NCBI RefSeq assembly: GCF_001262605.1
Contig: NZ_LGTC01000001.1
Location: 992,001 to 1,056,000, forward strand
Direction of reading: 5' to 3'
From: Pseudobacteroides cellulosolvens ATCC 35603 = DSM 2933
Lineage (GTDB): Bacteria > Bacillota > Clostridia > Acetivibrionales > DSM-2933
Length of the DNA stretch: 64,000 bases
This document shows positions 49,506 to 57,946 of the stretch, piece after piece; positions within the stretch are counted from its first letter, which is position 1, and each line of letters starts with the position of its first letter. The notes under the pieces are model-generated. The model saw only the letters and a list, made by a program, of their open reading frames with translations. It searched no databases and was not told the DNA's origin. A program made the translations under genes and the position numbers.

Positions 49506-50396
49506 TTACAAACACCCAATTGGAAAATATAAATCACATTCACAATACTGCTTGCTGCACCGTGCATAGTTTATGTATTGCAGCCAGAATGACTCTTTTA
49601 AACAAAACTCTACAGTTGGCATCCATTTTATGTTGATGAAGTCCAATAATTCCTTAAGATTCCTGGAGGAAATCTCTTCAGGCCTATGAAGTCCCATATA
49701 TGTAAAAACTCCATATTTATGTGCGGGTATTTGTTTTTTGGCCATTCCTGGGGGAATGATACTTGATCCATCAACTTGTATTGACGGCTGATAATAAGCA
49801 TATTTCAAACCATCATTCATTACTGAAGTATATCCGACATAAATGTCTTTTTCAACGGGATTTAGCACTTTTGTACGGTGTTGGTGGAAAAATTCAACGC
49901 CCAATCGATTGGCTGTTTGATTATACATATTATCTTCAAAATCCAATTCATGAGTAATGCCAGCTATAGAAAAAGCAGGAAGCACCGTCACGGATTTTAG
50001 AAAGATTAATCCGCTGCCTGCCTGATTCATAAAATCCGCATTGAAACGGTCAAGTATATTGAGAGGAGCAGGGGTTTTACGCCATTTTGCCGGAGTAATG
50101 CCAAACTCATCCTTGAAGGCTCGATTGAATGTTCGTTCCGAACCGAATCCATACTTGTCTGCAATAAAATTAATTGTATTGATATGACTTAAAAGATCAG
50201 ACAGGGTAGAGGCGATACGGCGTCTTCTCACATACTCCATAAGACCTGTTCCTGTTGCACCTTTCCATATCCGCAGCAAGTGAAATTTTGACATATTAAC
50301 ATTTTCAGATATGGAATCAAGTGTCATTTCATTGCAAAGGTGGTCTTCAATATATTCTGTGGTATCATTAAGTATTTTTAAAAGATAATGTTCCAT
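49506..50396 (-). CDS. AraC-family regulator with GyrI-like effector domain
   Basis: Transcription factor of 296 residues from ATG 50396 (TTGAGG upstream). The N-terminal AraC HTH pair covers about 1-105 (MTLDSISENVNMSKFHLLRIWKG; FGSERTFNRAFKDEFGITPAKWR). The C-terminal half (about 125-290) resembles the GyrI-like/effector-binding fold of SoxS/Rob-related multidrug sensors (ITHELDFEDNMY, YVGYTSVMND, IPAHKYGVFTYMG). Such proteins bind small hydrophobic or sugar-like ligands. It is divergent from the histidine-kinase gene, so it could control that operon or itself. The target is unknown. Confidence 0.87.
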   Translation of the reverse strand: MEHYLLKILNDTTEYIEDHLCNEMTLDSISENVNMSKFHLLRIWKGATGTGLMEYVRRRRIASTLSDLLSHINTINFIADKYGFGSERTFNRAFKDEFGITPAKWRKTPAPLNILDRFNADFMNQAGSGLIFLKSVTVLPAFSIAGITHELDFEDNMYNQTANRLGVEFFHQHRTKVLNPVEKDIYVGYTSVMNDGLKYAYYQPSIQVDGSSIIPPGMAKKQIPAHKYGVFTYMGLHRPEEISSRNLKELLDFINIKWMPTVEFCLKESFWLQYINYARCSKQYCECDLYFPIGCL

Positions 50397-50528
50397 AATC
50401 AGCCTCAAATGTAAAAGATATTACATACTATTGTACTACAACCCAATAGACAAGTTCAAATAATGATTTTTCTGATATAATGAAAGTATTATGTAATTTT
50501 AGTTATTACTAAACATCCGGGTGGTTAT

Positions 50529-52367
50529 ATGGTTATCAATAATTTATACGAACGATATATAAAGCGAAAATTATTCAATAAAATATTTATTATATTTTCA
50601 TCAGTTGCTGTTATTTGTTTTTTTCTCTTTGCATATATGGCATCTGTAAATATAAAGCTTTATTTTAAGAGCAAGTTGAAAGAAGCAAATGAAATGGCAG
50701 CGGTAAGTATACATTCATATATTGAAGAAAAAACAAATGAATCAAGGGACATCATTGATAACATATATACCAACAAAGTTTTGTATACCGAAATACTCTA
50801 CCTCATGGAAAATGGTTATAACAAACATATAGAGTACAAGATGAATAAGCTCTTTGAGAGTCAGGATAACAAATATAACGGATTTGAGAACTATTTCAAC
50901 TCATGCCTGTTAAGAGACGCCGGAATAACAGGAATCAGCATATATAGCAGTAAACAAGTCGAAGCATTTGTTTATTCTCTAAATTGTGGCGTCACATTTC
51001 CAAAAGACAGCTATGTAATTAAATCTCTGGAAAAATGGAACGAAAGCTTTGAAAGCATAAGAATACTGCCTAGTCATAATGCTCATTATCTTAGTAACCC
51101 AAAAAATGTTTTTTCCATGGTCTATATAGTGAAAGAAAGATTCACTTCAAATAATCTTGGGTTTATAGTTATCGATTATGCAGTAGATGGTATAAAGAGC
51201 AAGCTTCCGATATCAGCTAAAGGATATCATGTTGAAATTGCAGTCTTTACACCTCAGGGCACAAGTATATATGTTTCATCAGGCAAGCTGGAATATCAAC
51301 ATCTTTTTAGTGATTTGAAAAATAACAATACTTCATCAGTAATACATAAGAATAATATGATATATACTATGACTTCAGGAAACATGGGTATTATAACTGT
51401 AGCCGTTCTTCCAAATCAGTATGTTTTATCACATTCATCGGTGTTTACAAAAACTATCTTTTTAATTGCGTGTATTTTTATTGTAGCTATTTTATTGTTT
51501 ACAGCCTTTTCTATCAATAGGTTTTCTTCAAGGATTGCTTCACTTGTTCATGGCATCAAAATTATAAAGCAGGGAAATCTTTCTTACAGGATTGATACTG
51601 CAAAATCCGGAGATGAGCTAAGTGAAATTGCAGTGAGTTTTAATGGTATGTGCGAGGATTTGAAGAATTATATCGATAGGGCATATATGTCGGAAATAAA
51701 TCAGAAAAATGCACAGATAAAAGAACTGCAAGCACAGATCAATCCTCATTTTTTGTATAATACCCTGGAATCCATAAGGATGAGGGTTTTAGCAGGGGAG
51801 AATAAGGAAGCTGGAGATATGATTTATCTTTTGGCATCGTATTACCGCAGTACCGTAAAGGGAAAAATGGTAATTGGCATATGGGAAGAAATAAAACATG
51901 CCAAAATGTATGTGGAACTTCATAATATCAAATCCACCTATATGGTTTTTGTTGAATTCCATACAGATGAAGAGCTATCGGACTATGGGATTCTTAAGCA
52001 TACTCTTCAGCCTCTCATTGAAAACTATATCTGCCACGGTATAAATTGGGAGAAGGATGATAATCAGTTGGTAATAAGTGTATATAAAAAAGAAAAAGAC
52101 ATATTTATATCTCTTGAAGACAACGGAAACGGAATCGCAAAAGAAAAGCTTGATGACATAAAGGAAACTTTGGAAAGAGGAAGTAAAAAAACACAAAATG
52201 GAATTGGCATAAAAAATGTGCATGATAGAACTGTATTGTTTTTTGGAGATGGATATGGGCTCACAATAAAAAGCAGTGCAGGGCAGGGAACTTCTATAAC
52301 CATAAGGATTCCTGCAATACCAAAGGAGGAAATGGAAGTATATGTACAAAGTTTTCATAGCGGATGA
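50529..52367 (+). CDS. YesM-type sensor histidine kinase
   Basis: Membrane sensor of 612 residues. It has TM helices at about 18-40 and 305-330, an extracellular sensor between them, a HAMP domain (about 330-385), and a His_kinase box with the phospho-acceptor in QAQINPHFLYNTLESIR. The HATPase_c domain has an N-box (LIENYICHGI) and G-box (DNGNGIAKEKL; NGIGIKNVHDR). The LytS/YesM family pairs with AraC-type regulators and commonly senses oligosaccharides in Firmicutes. It overlaps the regulator gene by 26 bp, so the two are cotranslated. Confidence 0.93.
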   Translation: MVINNLYERYIKRKLFNKIFIIFSSVAVICFFLFAYMASVNIKLYFKSKLKEANEMAAVSIHSYIEEKTNESRDIIDNIYTNKVLYTEILYLMENGYNKHIEYKMNKLFESQDNKYNGFENYFNSCLLRDAGITGISIYSSKQVEAFVYSLNCGVTFPKDSYVIKSLEKWNESFESIRILPSHNAHYLSNPKNVFSMVYIVKERFTSNNLGFIVIDYAVDGIKSKLPISAKGYHVEIAVFTPQGTSIYVSSGKLEYQHLFSDLKNNNTSSVIHKNNMIYTMTSGNMGIITVAVLPNQYVLSHSSVFTKTIFLIACIFIVAILLFTAFSINRFSSRIASLVHGIKIIKQGNLSYRIDTAKSGDELSEIAVSFNGMCEDLKNYIDRAYMSEINQKNAQIKELQAQINPHFLYNTLESIRMRVLAGENKEAGDMIYLLASYYRSTVKGKMVIGIWEEIKHAKMYVELHNIKSTYMVFVEFHTDEELSDYGILKHTLQPLIENYICHGINWEKDDNQLVISVYKKEKDIFISLEDNGNGIAKEKLDDIKETLERGSKKTQNGIGIKNVHDRTVLFFGDGYGLTIKSSAGQGTSITIRIPAIPKEEMEVYVQSFHSG

Positions 52368-53901
52368 TGATCCTGCTATTGTCAGAGGTCTAATGAATAT
52401 AATTGATTGGGAAGAGTATGGATTGGATACTCCTGAGACAGCATGCAACGGACTGGAGGCATGGAAACTTATTGAAAGCAGCACTCCGGATATACTTATT
52501 ACCGATATTAAAATGCCTTATATGAATGGACTTGAGCTTATCAGTAGAGTTAAACAAATAAAGCCTTATACTCATTTTATAGTACTTAGCGGCTATGATG
52601 ATTTTGAATATTTGAAGAAATCAATCAAGCTTGGTATTGAGAACTATATATTAAAACCTGTAAATGTAGAGGAATTGTCATCAACCCTGGTAAATGTCCT
52701 TGAAAAGCTTCAAAACAGCAGATTATGCCCTACTCATTTTGAAAGGGATAAGGATATCATTAGGAATAATGTCCTCTATCGCCTTGTTGCAGGTTCTATC
52801 AGTGAGGAAGAGTTAAATGAAAGACTATTACATCTAAACATCAAACTTAATGGACCTTATACAGTTTGTGTTTTTAGGGCTATAGAAAGTAAGACAGGGC
52901 AGACGGTATCCGGTGAAATTATGTCAGGTGTTGAAAAAGTATGCAGCAGAATTATTGAAAAGCATGGATTAGGGCTAACTTTCCGTTCGCCTGAAGGAGG
53001 TACCCTGTTATTGATTTGCAGTAATAAGGAGCCTCTAGAGTCAATTATGCTAAGAGATGTGCTTCATGAGTGTATGATGGAGGTAAAAAATTCGTACTGT
53101 ATCAACCTTTTTATTACTGTTGGAAGCTATGAAAACAACTGGAGGCTTCTTGAGAAAAGTTATAAAAAAGCGATGGAACTTCAGCAATATTCAATAATAC
53201 TGCCTCTTGACAGTATACTGGACAGTGAAATCGAAAAAGACATTTGTGAAATAGAAATAAAGGAAATTCTTTCTTTTAATGAAATGATTAGGTTTATAGC
53301 TTCAAAAGATATAGAAGGTCTACTATCTTATATTGATGGCATATTCGGAAGGATAGCAAACATGAAAGGCATTACGCCGCACTTTGTTCAGAATACTTCA
53401 GTGGAAATTCTTTTTTCCATAATTAACATAGTCATGAATACTCCGGAGGGAAGCAATGTACTGGATCAGGAATTTAACAAGCCTGTTTCGGATATCTTCA
53501 ATCTTCAAAGTCTGGAAGATATAGTTGTATTCACTAAGGACAAAGCTAAAAGGATTGTTCAGCATCTATTTTATAAGCAGGAAAATCTGCATCCAATCAT
53601 AAAGAGGGCAATGGAGCATATAAAAATAAACTATTCCAAGGATATCTCGCTAAAGTGCATGGCGCATGATTTCAATATCAATGCCAATTATTTGGGGCGG
53701 CTTTTTAAAGAAGAACTGGGAGTGTATTTTACCGATTATGTCAATACAATTAGAGTTGAAAAAGCAAAGGAGCTTTTGCTAACCACAAATAAAAGCACCC
53801 GAGAGATTTCAATGGAGGTTGGCTATTCTGATCCAAACTATTTTTACAGCTTATTTAAAAAATACACAGGTATTTCACCATCTGAATTTAAAAACCAATA
53901 A
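52342..53901 (+). CDS. YesN-type response regulator with AraC HTH output
   Basis: A 519-residue regulator. The receiver domain (1-120) carries phospho-Asp 55 in LITDIKMP, an acidic pocket (IADDDP) and conserved Lys in YILKPVN. A long middle region follows, then a C-terminal AraC-type pair of HTH motifs (about 420-519: KDISLKCMAHDFNINANYLGRLFKEE; REISMEVGYSDPNYFYSLFKKYTG). It is the partner of the overlapping YesM-type kinase. It ends 12 bp from the stop of the convergent solute-binding-protein gene, a likely regulatory target. Confidence 0.93.
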   Translation: MYKVFIADDDPAIVRGLMNIIDWEEYGLDTPETACNGLEAWKLIESSTPDILITDIKMPYMNGLELISRVKQIKPYTHFIVLSGYDDFEYLKKSIKLGIENYILKPVNVEELSSTLVNVLEKLQNSRLCPTHFERDKDIIRNNVLYRLVAGSISEEELNERLLHLNIKLNGPYTVCVFRAIESKTGQTVSGEIMSGVEKVCSRIIEKHGLGLTFRSPEGGTLLLICSNKEPLESIMLRDVLHECMMEVKNSYCINLFITVGSYENNWRLLEKSYKKAMELQQYSIILPLDSILDSEIEKDICEIEIKEILSFNEMIRFIASKDIEGLLSYIDGIFGRIANMKGITPHFVQNTSVEILFSIINIVMNTPEGSNVLDQEFNKPVSDIFNLQSLEDIVVFTKDKAKRIVQHLFYKQENLHPIIKRAMEHIKINYSKDISLKCMAHDFNINANYLGRLFKEELGVYFTDYVNTIRVEKAKELLLTTNKSTREISMEVGYSDPNYFYSLFKKYTGISPSEFKNQ

Positions 53902-53913
53902 AAAGGGGAAATG

Positions 53914-55431
53914 CTACTTTTTTATTCTCTTTTTATCTTGCCACGAATTAAGCCACGCATCAAGCTGCTTTTGCTGCTGGGCCATCACTTTATCAAGTCC
54001 TGCAGATTTGTACTTTTGAATAATTTTCGGCAGATATATTTCAGGGTCTACAGCACCAACAAAGAGCGGTCCTTCAAATTCTTCGGTGACCTCGGTTATC
54101 TTCTCAATTTCGTTTTTAACAGGTTCAGGATCAAAATTAAATTCAAGTAATGGAGAAATTATCGGAGAAGCATTAAAATTCTCAATTTCCTTTGATATGC
54201 TTTTAGAATAAGAGGAAAGCTGATATGAAAGCTTCATGTTTCCAAATGAAAATGGCTCTATATGATATGAATTATCCAGCAGCTTAAGTGTATATTCACC
54301 TGTTTTTTGGTAATGGATTTCCTCTATTCCGTAAGCTATCAAATTGAAGAGATACTTGTCTGTGTTAAGCAGTTCCAAAAACATGACAGCCCTTTCAGGG
54401 TCTTGGGAAGTAGATGATACGGCGTGCATGAAGAATACCGTGTCCTTTTTTGTTATAAACGGACTGTTGATAGGAATAATTGCAACATCATAACCTAATT
54501 TTTCCTTTAATCTACTTTGTACCAATGGATTATAGGACGCTGAACCTGAAAACCAGTTTCCTGTATTTTCAAAGTTACTGATATTTTTTAATGATGCTGC
54601 ATCCTTTAAAATATACCCGGCTTTATACCACTTGTGCATAAGGGACAAATACTTTTTAAATTCAGGAATCTCCATGGCACTAACAATCTTGTAGCGTGTC
54701 CTGTTATCCAAATACAGACCGCTTGGTACCTGCTCTTCAATTCTCTCCATAGGCATGGAAAATGCATGACAGGAATAAGGATAAATGAGGTAGGGAACAA
54801 CACCTTTTTCTTTTTCTTTAATCACTTTAAGCATAGGCTCAATATCTTCTATTTTTTTAATACAAGACACATCAAACCCATACTTATCGACATATTTTTT
54901 ATTTAAAGAAATTCCCCATTGATGTGCAAGATCCTTGTTTGCCGGAAGGGTATAAAGTTTATCTTTGACCCGTGCTCCGTTAAGAAGTTCTTTGGGGAGC
55001 ACATCCAATGTGCCCTTGCCATATTTTTCAAGGAGAGGATCAAGCTCAATAAAAGCCCCCCTCAGAGCATTAGAAGTGTAGCTATTCATCCAAACAGACG
55101 TAAAGCAAATATCAAATTTCTCACCTGAGGAAATGGCTGACTTAAGCTTGCTATCATAATCAGCTTCTGGAATCAGCCTCATTTCCAAAGTTGCATTTAT
55201 TTTTTTCGTTAAATATTCATTGACTTTTTTAAGTACAAGCTGCATATCCTTTTGGGGGGGATAAGCGTGATACCATATAATTTTATATGGCCGGAGTGAC
55301 TTGCCGTTTTTATTACTTTCAGACACCACAACGTCTCTATTGAAATCAATGCTGCAAGTGCTTCCTTTAATATTGGAGAATAGCATAATTATAATAAAAA
55401 ATGTTAGTAATGCTTTTTTAGTATTCTTCAT
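53914..55431 (-). CDS. Extracellular solute-binding protein, LipO/DUF3502-like
   Basis: Putative sugar-binding protein of 505 residues with an N-terminal secretion signal (about 1-26). A Cys near residue 26 (KGSTC) could be a lipid anchor, but the lipobox is imperfect. The fold markers are a YHAYPPQKDMQLVLKKVNEYL helix, DICFTSVW, the LYTLPANKDLAHQWG stretch and a C-terminal AQQQKQLDAWLNSW helix. In other Firmicutes LipO-type proteins are encoded with MsmF/G-type sugar permeases and YesMN regulators. Here only YesMN is adjacent. The protein may serve permeases encoded elsewhere or act as a sensor partner. It is a paralogue of the protein at 14841-16360. Confidence 0.85.
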   Translation of the reverse strand: MKNTKKALLTFFIIIMLFSNIKGSTCSIDFNRDVVVSESNKNGKSLRPYKIIWYHAYPPQKDMQLVLKKVNEYLTKKINATLEMRLIPEADYDSKLKSAISSGEKFDICFTSVWMNSYTSNALRGAFIELDPLLEKYGKGTLDVLPKELLNGARVKDKLYTLPANKDLAHQWGISLNKKYVDKYGFDVSCIKKIEDIEPMLKVIKEKEKGVVPYLIYPYSCHAFSMPMERIEEQVPSGLYLDNRTRYKIVSAMEIPEFKKYLSLMHKWYKAGYILKDAASLKNISNFENTGNWFSGSASYNPLVQSRLKEKLGYDVAIIPINSPFITKKDTVFFMHAVSSTSQDPERAVMFLELLNTDKYLFNLIAYGIEEIHYQKTGEYTLKLLDNSYHIEPFSFGNMKLSYQLSSYSKSISKEIENFNASPIISPLLEFNFDPEPVKNEIEKITEVTEEFEGPLFVGAVDPEIYLPKIIQKYKSAGLDKVMAQQQKQLDAWLNSWQDKKRIKK

Positions 55432-55465
55432 GCAATATCCTCCGTAATTTCCTTAACATAAATAA

Positions 55466-55507
55466 AAGCCTGCACACTTTGAATATATCAAAATGGGCAG
55501 GTTTTTT
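55466..55507 (-). terminator. Terminator after CotH-dockerin gene
   Basis: On the minus strand AAACCTGCCCA pairs imperfectly with TGTGCAGGCTTT and is followed by TATTT. It lies 28 bp past the stop codon. Confidence 0.6.
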
Positions 55508-55534
55508 CAATGTCTAAGAAATTATGGTAATACA

Positions 55535-57520
55535 TTAGTCATTTATTGTTTTATTGAAATTTAAAGCAATAATAACTGCATCAGCCATATTAATTGAACC
55601 GTCATTATTCAAATCACAAGAAGCTTTATAATCGCCGTCTCCTATAACCGAATTGAATACGGCTGCCATAAGAACCACATCAGACATGTTAACAGCACCG
55701 TTTCCGTCTATATCACCTATAAGTACTTTTGTTGCAGATTTTTTTACAAGACTTAAGTTGTCAAAAGTAACAACTGTACCGTTAAAAGTGTCTTCGCCAA
55801 GGCTAAATGCTAGAGCACAGTTTGAGTCATTTGCCGATGCTGTAAAAGCAGCCTGGTAATGTTGAAGTTCACTAGTAATATTTAAGTTACCTGAATGAAG
55901 TGGTGACCAAGGTGCGTGATTTAGCTGAACAGCGAACGGAAGTGTGCGTTCATCGGTGCATTTGTAATCGAAAGAAAGAACATATTCTTCTCCCTTTTCC
56001 AGCATGAAACCGGAGGCAATCGCCTGGGTAGCCCAGCTTTCTGAACCACCGTTTTGAACTGCCACAGCAATTCCTGTGTTGGGTAAAATTTCATAGGTCA
56101 TTTCGTTTCCAAATGCCAGAATTGAACTTAATTCCAGTAAATTGGATTTGGCAGATAATTCTTTGCCGTCTTCCTTTACAAATATTCCATTTTTAAAATC
56201 TTCGTTATTAAAATGTTCTGTTAGCCAGCTTACACGCTTGGACAGCCAATTACTAAGGTACATATAATGGTCTTTATATGTTGGAAGTTTAACTATTTCC
56301 TCTGGAGAGATATTTGTCTGCTTACCTAATATATTCCATTTGTCAAAATTTCTGCAATAAGACTTATAATTGGATTCAGCTTCACTAATAACTATATTTG
56401 GCAGGTCATTTAGGTCGTTTTGAAGTTCATTCCAACGTTCTTTTACCAATTCGCGAAACCATTTATTAGTAAGTGCATTGCAGAACCATGGATTTGAGTT
56501 TGCATTGACATTTAAGACAGTATATGGACTAAATCCTACCCAAGAGTCAAATCCTTTAACGCAATTTGCATTTCCCATAGCAAGATCAAAATCCCACATA
56601 GGACCAAAGCAAAGTTTTCCATTAATATCTTTGTACATATAGAAGCTGTCCCAGCCGGCATCAACATTTTTTACAATTTCATTGCCTATGTATATATCAA
56701 CTAATGAGTCTAGGTCAATATACTTTTTTGCATTTTCCTGATTGCCATTTTTTAATGCGTCATAAGATTCTTTAATGTAATTGGATATGTAATTAATCTG
56801 CTGTTCTTTTATTGCTGCAGTTTCAGATAATTCACTTTTAATTACATAGCTCTCAGTATCGACGTCAAACTTATTTTCTCCCTCATACCTGGACATTTCA
56901 ACTAAATAACCGTTGTTTTCAACTTCATCCGGTGATTCTTCGATTGCTACACGATTTTTATTAACGTTATTGTCCTCACAAAGCAGATAAACACCTTGAT
57001 ACTCACCGTTAAGATACAATTCTATAGAGCGGCAGTTCGGTGAATAAGACATTCCGGTAAGTTTCTCTGCAAAACGATAGGCTGTAAGGTTTCTTAAAAG
57101 AGAGTGGTCGGAATGATTAGCTATTAAAAGCCAGGGCTTTCCTTTACCGTCGCCAATACCTAATAAATTTTGTTTTTCTTCAAATTTCATTTTATAGCTT
57201 TTCTTTTCAGCATACATGGAACTGCTGCCGCGAAGTCTTACCGATGTAGTCATATCAGTTATTTCATAATTACCCTTATCATTAATTATGCTGACTTTCG
57301 CACCGGCATATTCTTCATCGGAATTGATTTGGCTTCCCGAATCGGTGTTGATTGCAAGTATTGGCATTTCAAGCTGATTATATTTAGTATTTAAGGAAGC
57401 TATTGTGGTACTTCCTGTTTCAGACGCATACACTTTTTCTTTATATCCCCATCCAAACATACTTATAGCTAAAACCATAACCGTTAATGATACTGTTAAA
57501 GCGGGTAATTTTACTTTCAT
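55535..57520 (-). CDS. CotH kinase-fold protein with CBM4/9-like module and type II dockerin
   Basis: Secreted 661-residue protein. A signal peptide (about 1-32) is followed by a CotH domain (about 50-400) with its kinase landmarks: the SVRLRGSSS loop, YKMKF lysine, catalytic-loop-like NEIVKNVDAGWDSFYMY, and metal-binding PMWDFDLAMGN. CotH of Bacillus phosphorylates spore-coat proteins outside the cytosol. Eukaryotic-type ATP dependence outside a bacterial cell is puzzling, yet CotH-dockerin proteins recur in cellulosomal clostridia. A CBM4/9-like sandwich (about 455-595) and a type II dockerin ([26 protein letters not shown]) follow. It may modify or bind other cellulosomal subunits, but the substrate is unknown. 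Strong RBS: AGGAGG. Confidence 0.9.
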   Translation of the reverse strand: MKVKLPALTVSLTVMVLAISMFGWGYKEKVYASETGSTTIASLNTKYNQLEMPILAINTDSGSQINSDEEYAGAKVSIINDKGNYEITDMTTSVRLRGSSSMYAEKKSYKMKFEEKQNLLGIGDGKGKPWLLIANHSDHSLLRNLTAYRFAEKLTGMSYSPNCRSIELYLNGEYQGVYLLCEDNNVNKNRVAIEESPDEVENNGYLVEMSRYEGENKFDVDTESYVIKSELSETAAIKEQQINYISNYIKESYDALKNGNQENAKKYIDLDSLVDIYIGNEIVKNVDAGWDSFYMYKDINGKLCFGPMWDFDLAMGNANCVKGFDSWVGFSPYTVLNVNANSNPWFCNALTNKWFRELVKERWNELQNDLNDLPNIVISEAESNYKSYCRNFDKWNILGKQTNISPEEIVKLPTYKDHYMYLSNWLSKRVSWLTEHFNNEDFKNGIFVKEDGKELSAKSNLLELSSILAFGNEMTYEILPNTGIAVAVQNGGSESWATQAIASGFMLEKGEEYVLSFDYKCTDERTLPFAVQLNHAPWSPLHSGNLNITSELQHYQAAFTASANDSNCALAFSLGEDTFNGTVVTFDNLSLVKKSATKVLIGDIDGNGAVNMSDVVLMAAVFNSVIGDGDYKASCDLNNDGSINMADAVIIALNFNKTIND

Positions 57521-57946
57521 AGCTATAATCCTCCTATTCTAAACTTATAAAGGAATGATTAAAGAATTACTTCCCCTTGCGAGTGCGAGTTCACGAAATT
57601 AGGTGAACTTGAAAACTAGCATATAGTAGAAGTTATTTCTTTAATATGCCTAACGATTTTGCCCGGGCGTTTTACTACAAGAACTTTACGCTTCTAAATA
57701 TAACATTTAAATACATATATGGATACTTTAATAATTGTAAATTTACTTTAAAAAAAATACATTTTCTTAAATATCTTTAAAGCTATAAAAAACTTAAACA
57801 ACCAAGAAGTTTTTTACTACTAACAGGTAATTATATTCTCAGTTGTAAAATTAGTCTAACTTTGATACAGTAAAATAGTAGATGTAAATAATATTTTACA
57901 TTATAACTAACAGTATGTTGATTAATTTATAAGGGGAGGGTATTAC
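57521..57946. other. Divergent intergenic region between CotH and BspA-like genes
   Basis: 426 bp with no gene. It holds the structured repeat copy 2 (57550-57644), a GCCCGGGC palindrome (57661-57668) and a possible promoter for the BspA-like gene (TTGATA at 57862, TAAATA at 57885). The TAAAATA/TATTTTA inverted repeat at about 57871-57898 overlaps that promoter. Confidence 0.45.
57550..57644. repeat. Structured palindromic repeat, copy 2
   Basis: Outer arms TTAAAGAATTACTTC (57559-57573) and GAAGTTATTTCTTTAA (57629-57644) pair with one bulge. The inner hairpin is AGTTCAC/GTGAACT (57588-57594 with 57603-57609). Compared with the 6.5-kb copy, GTTGAC/GTCAAC has become GTTCAC/GTGAAC, and an A-T pair in the outer stem has become G-C. 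Both sides changed together. It lies in the probable 5' leader of the minus-strand CotH gene. Confidence 0.65.
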
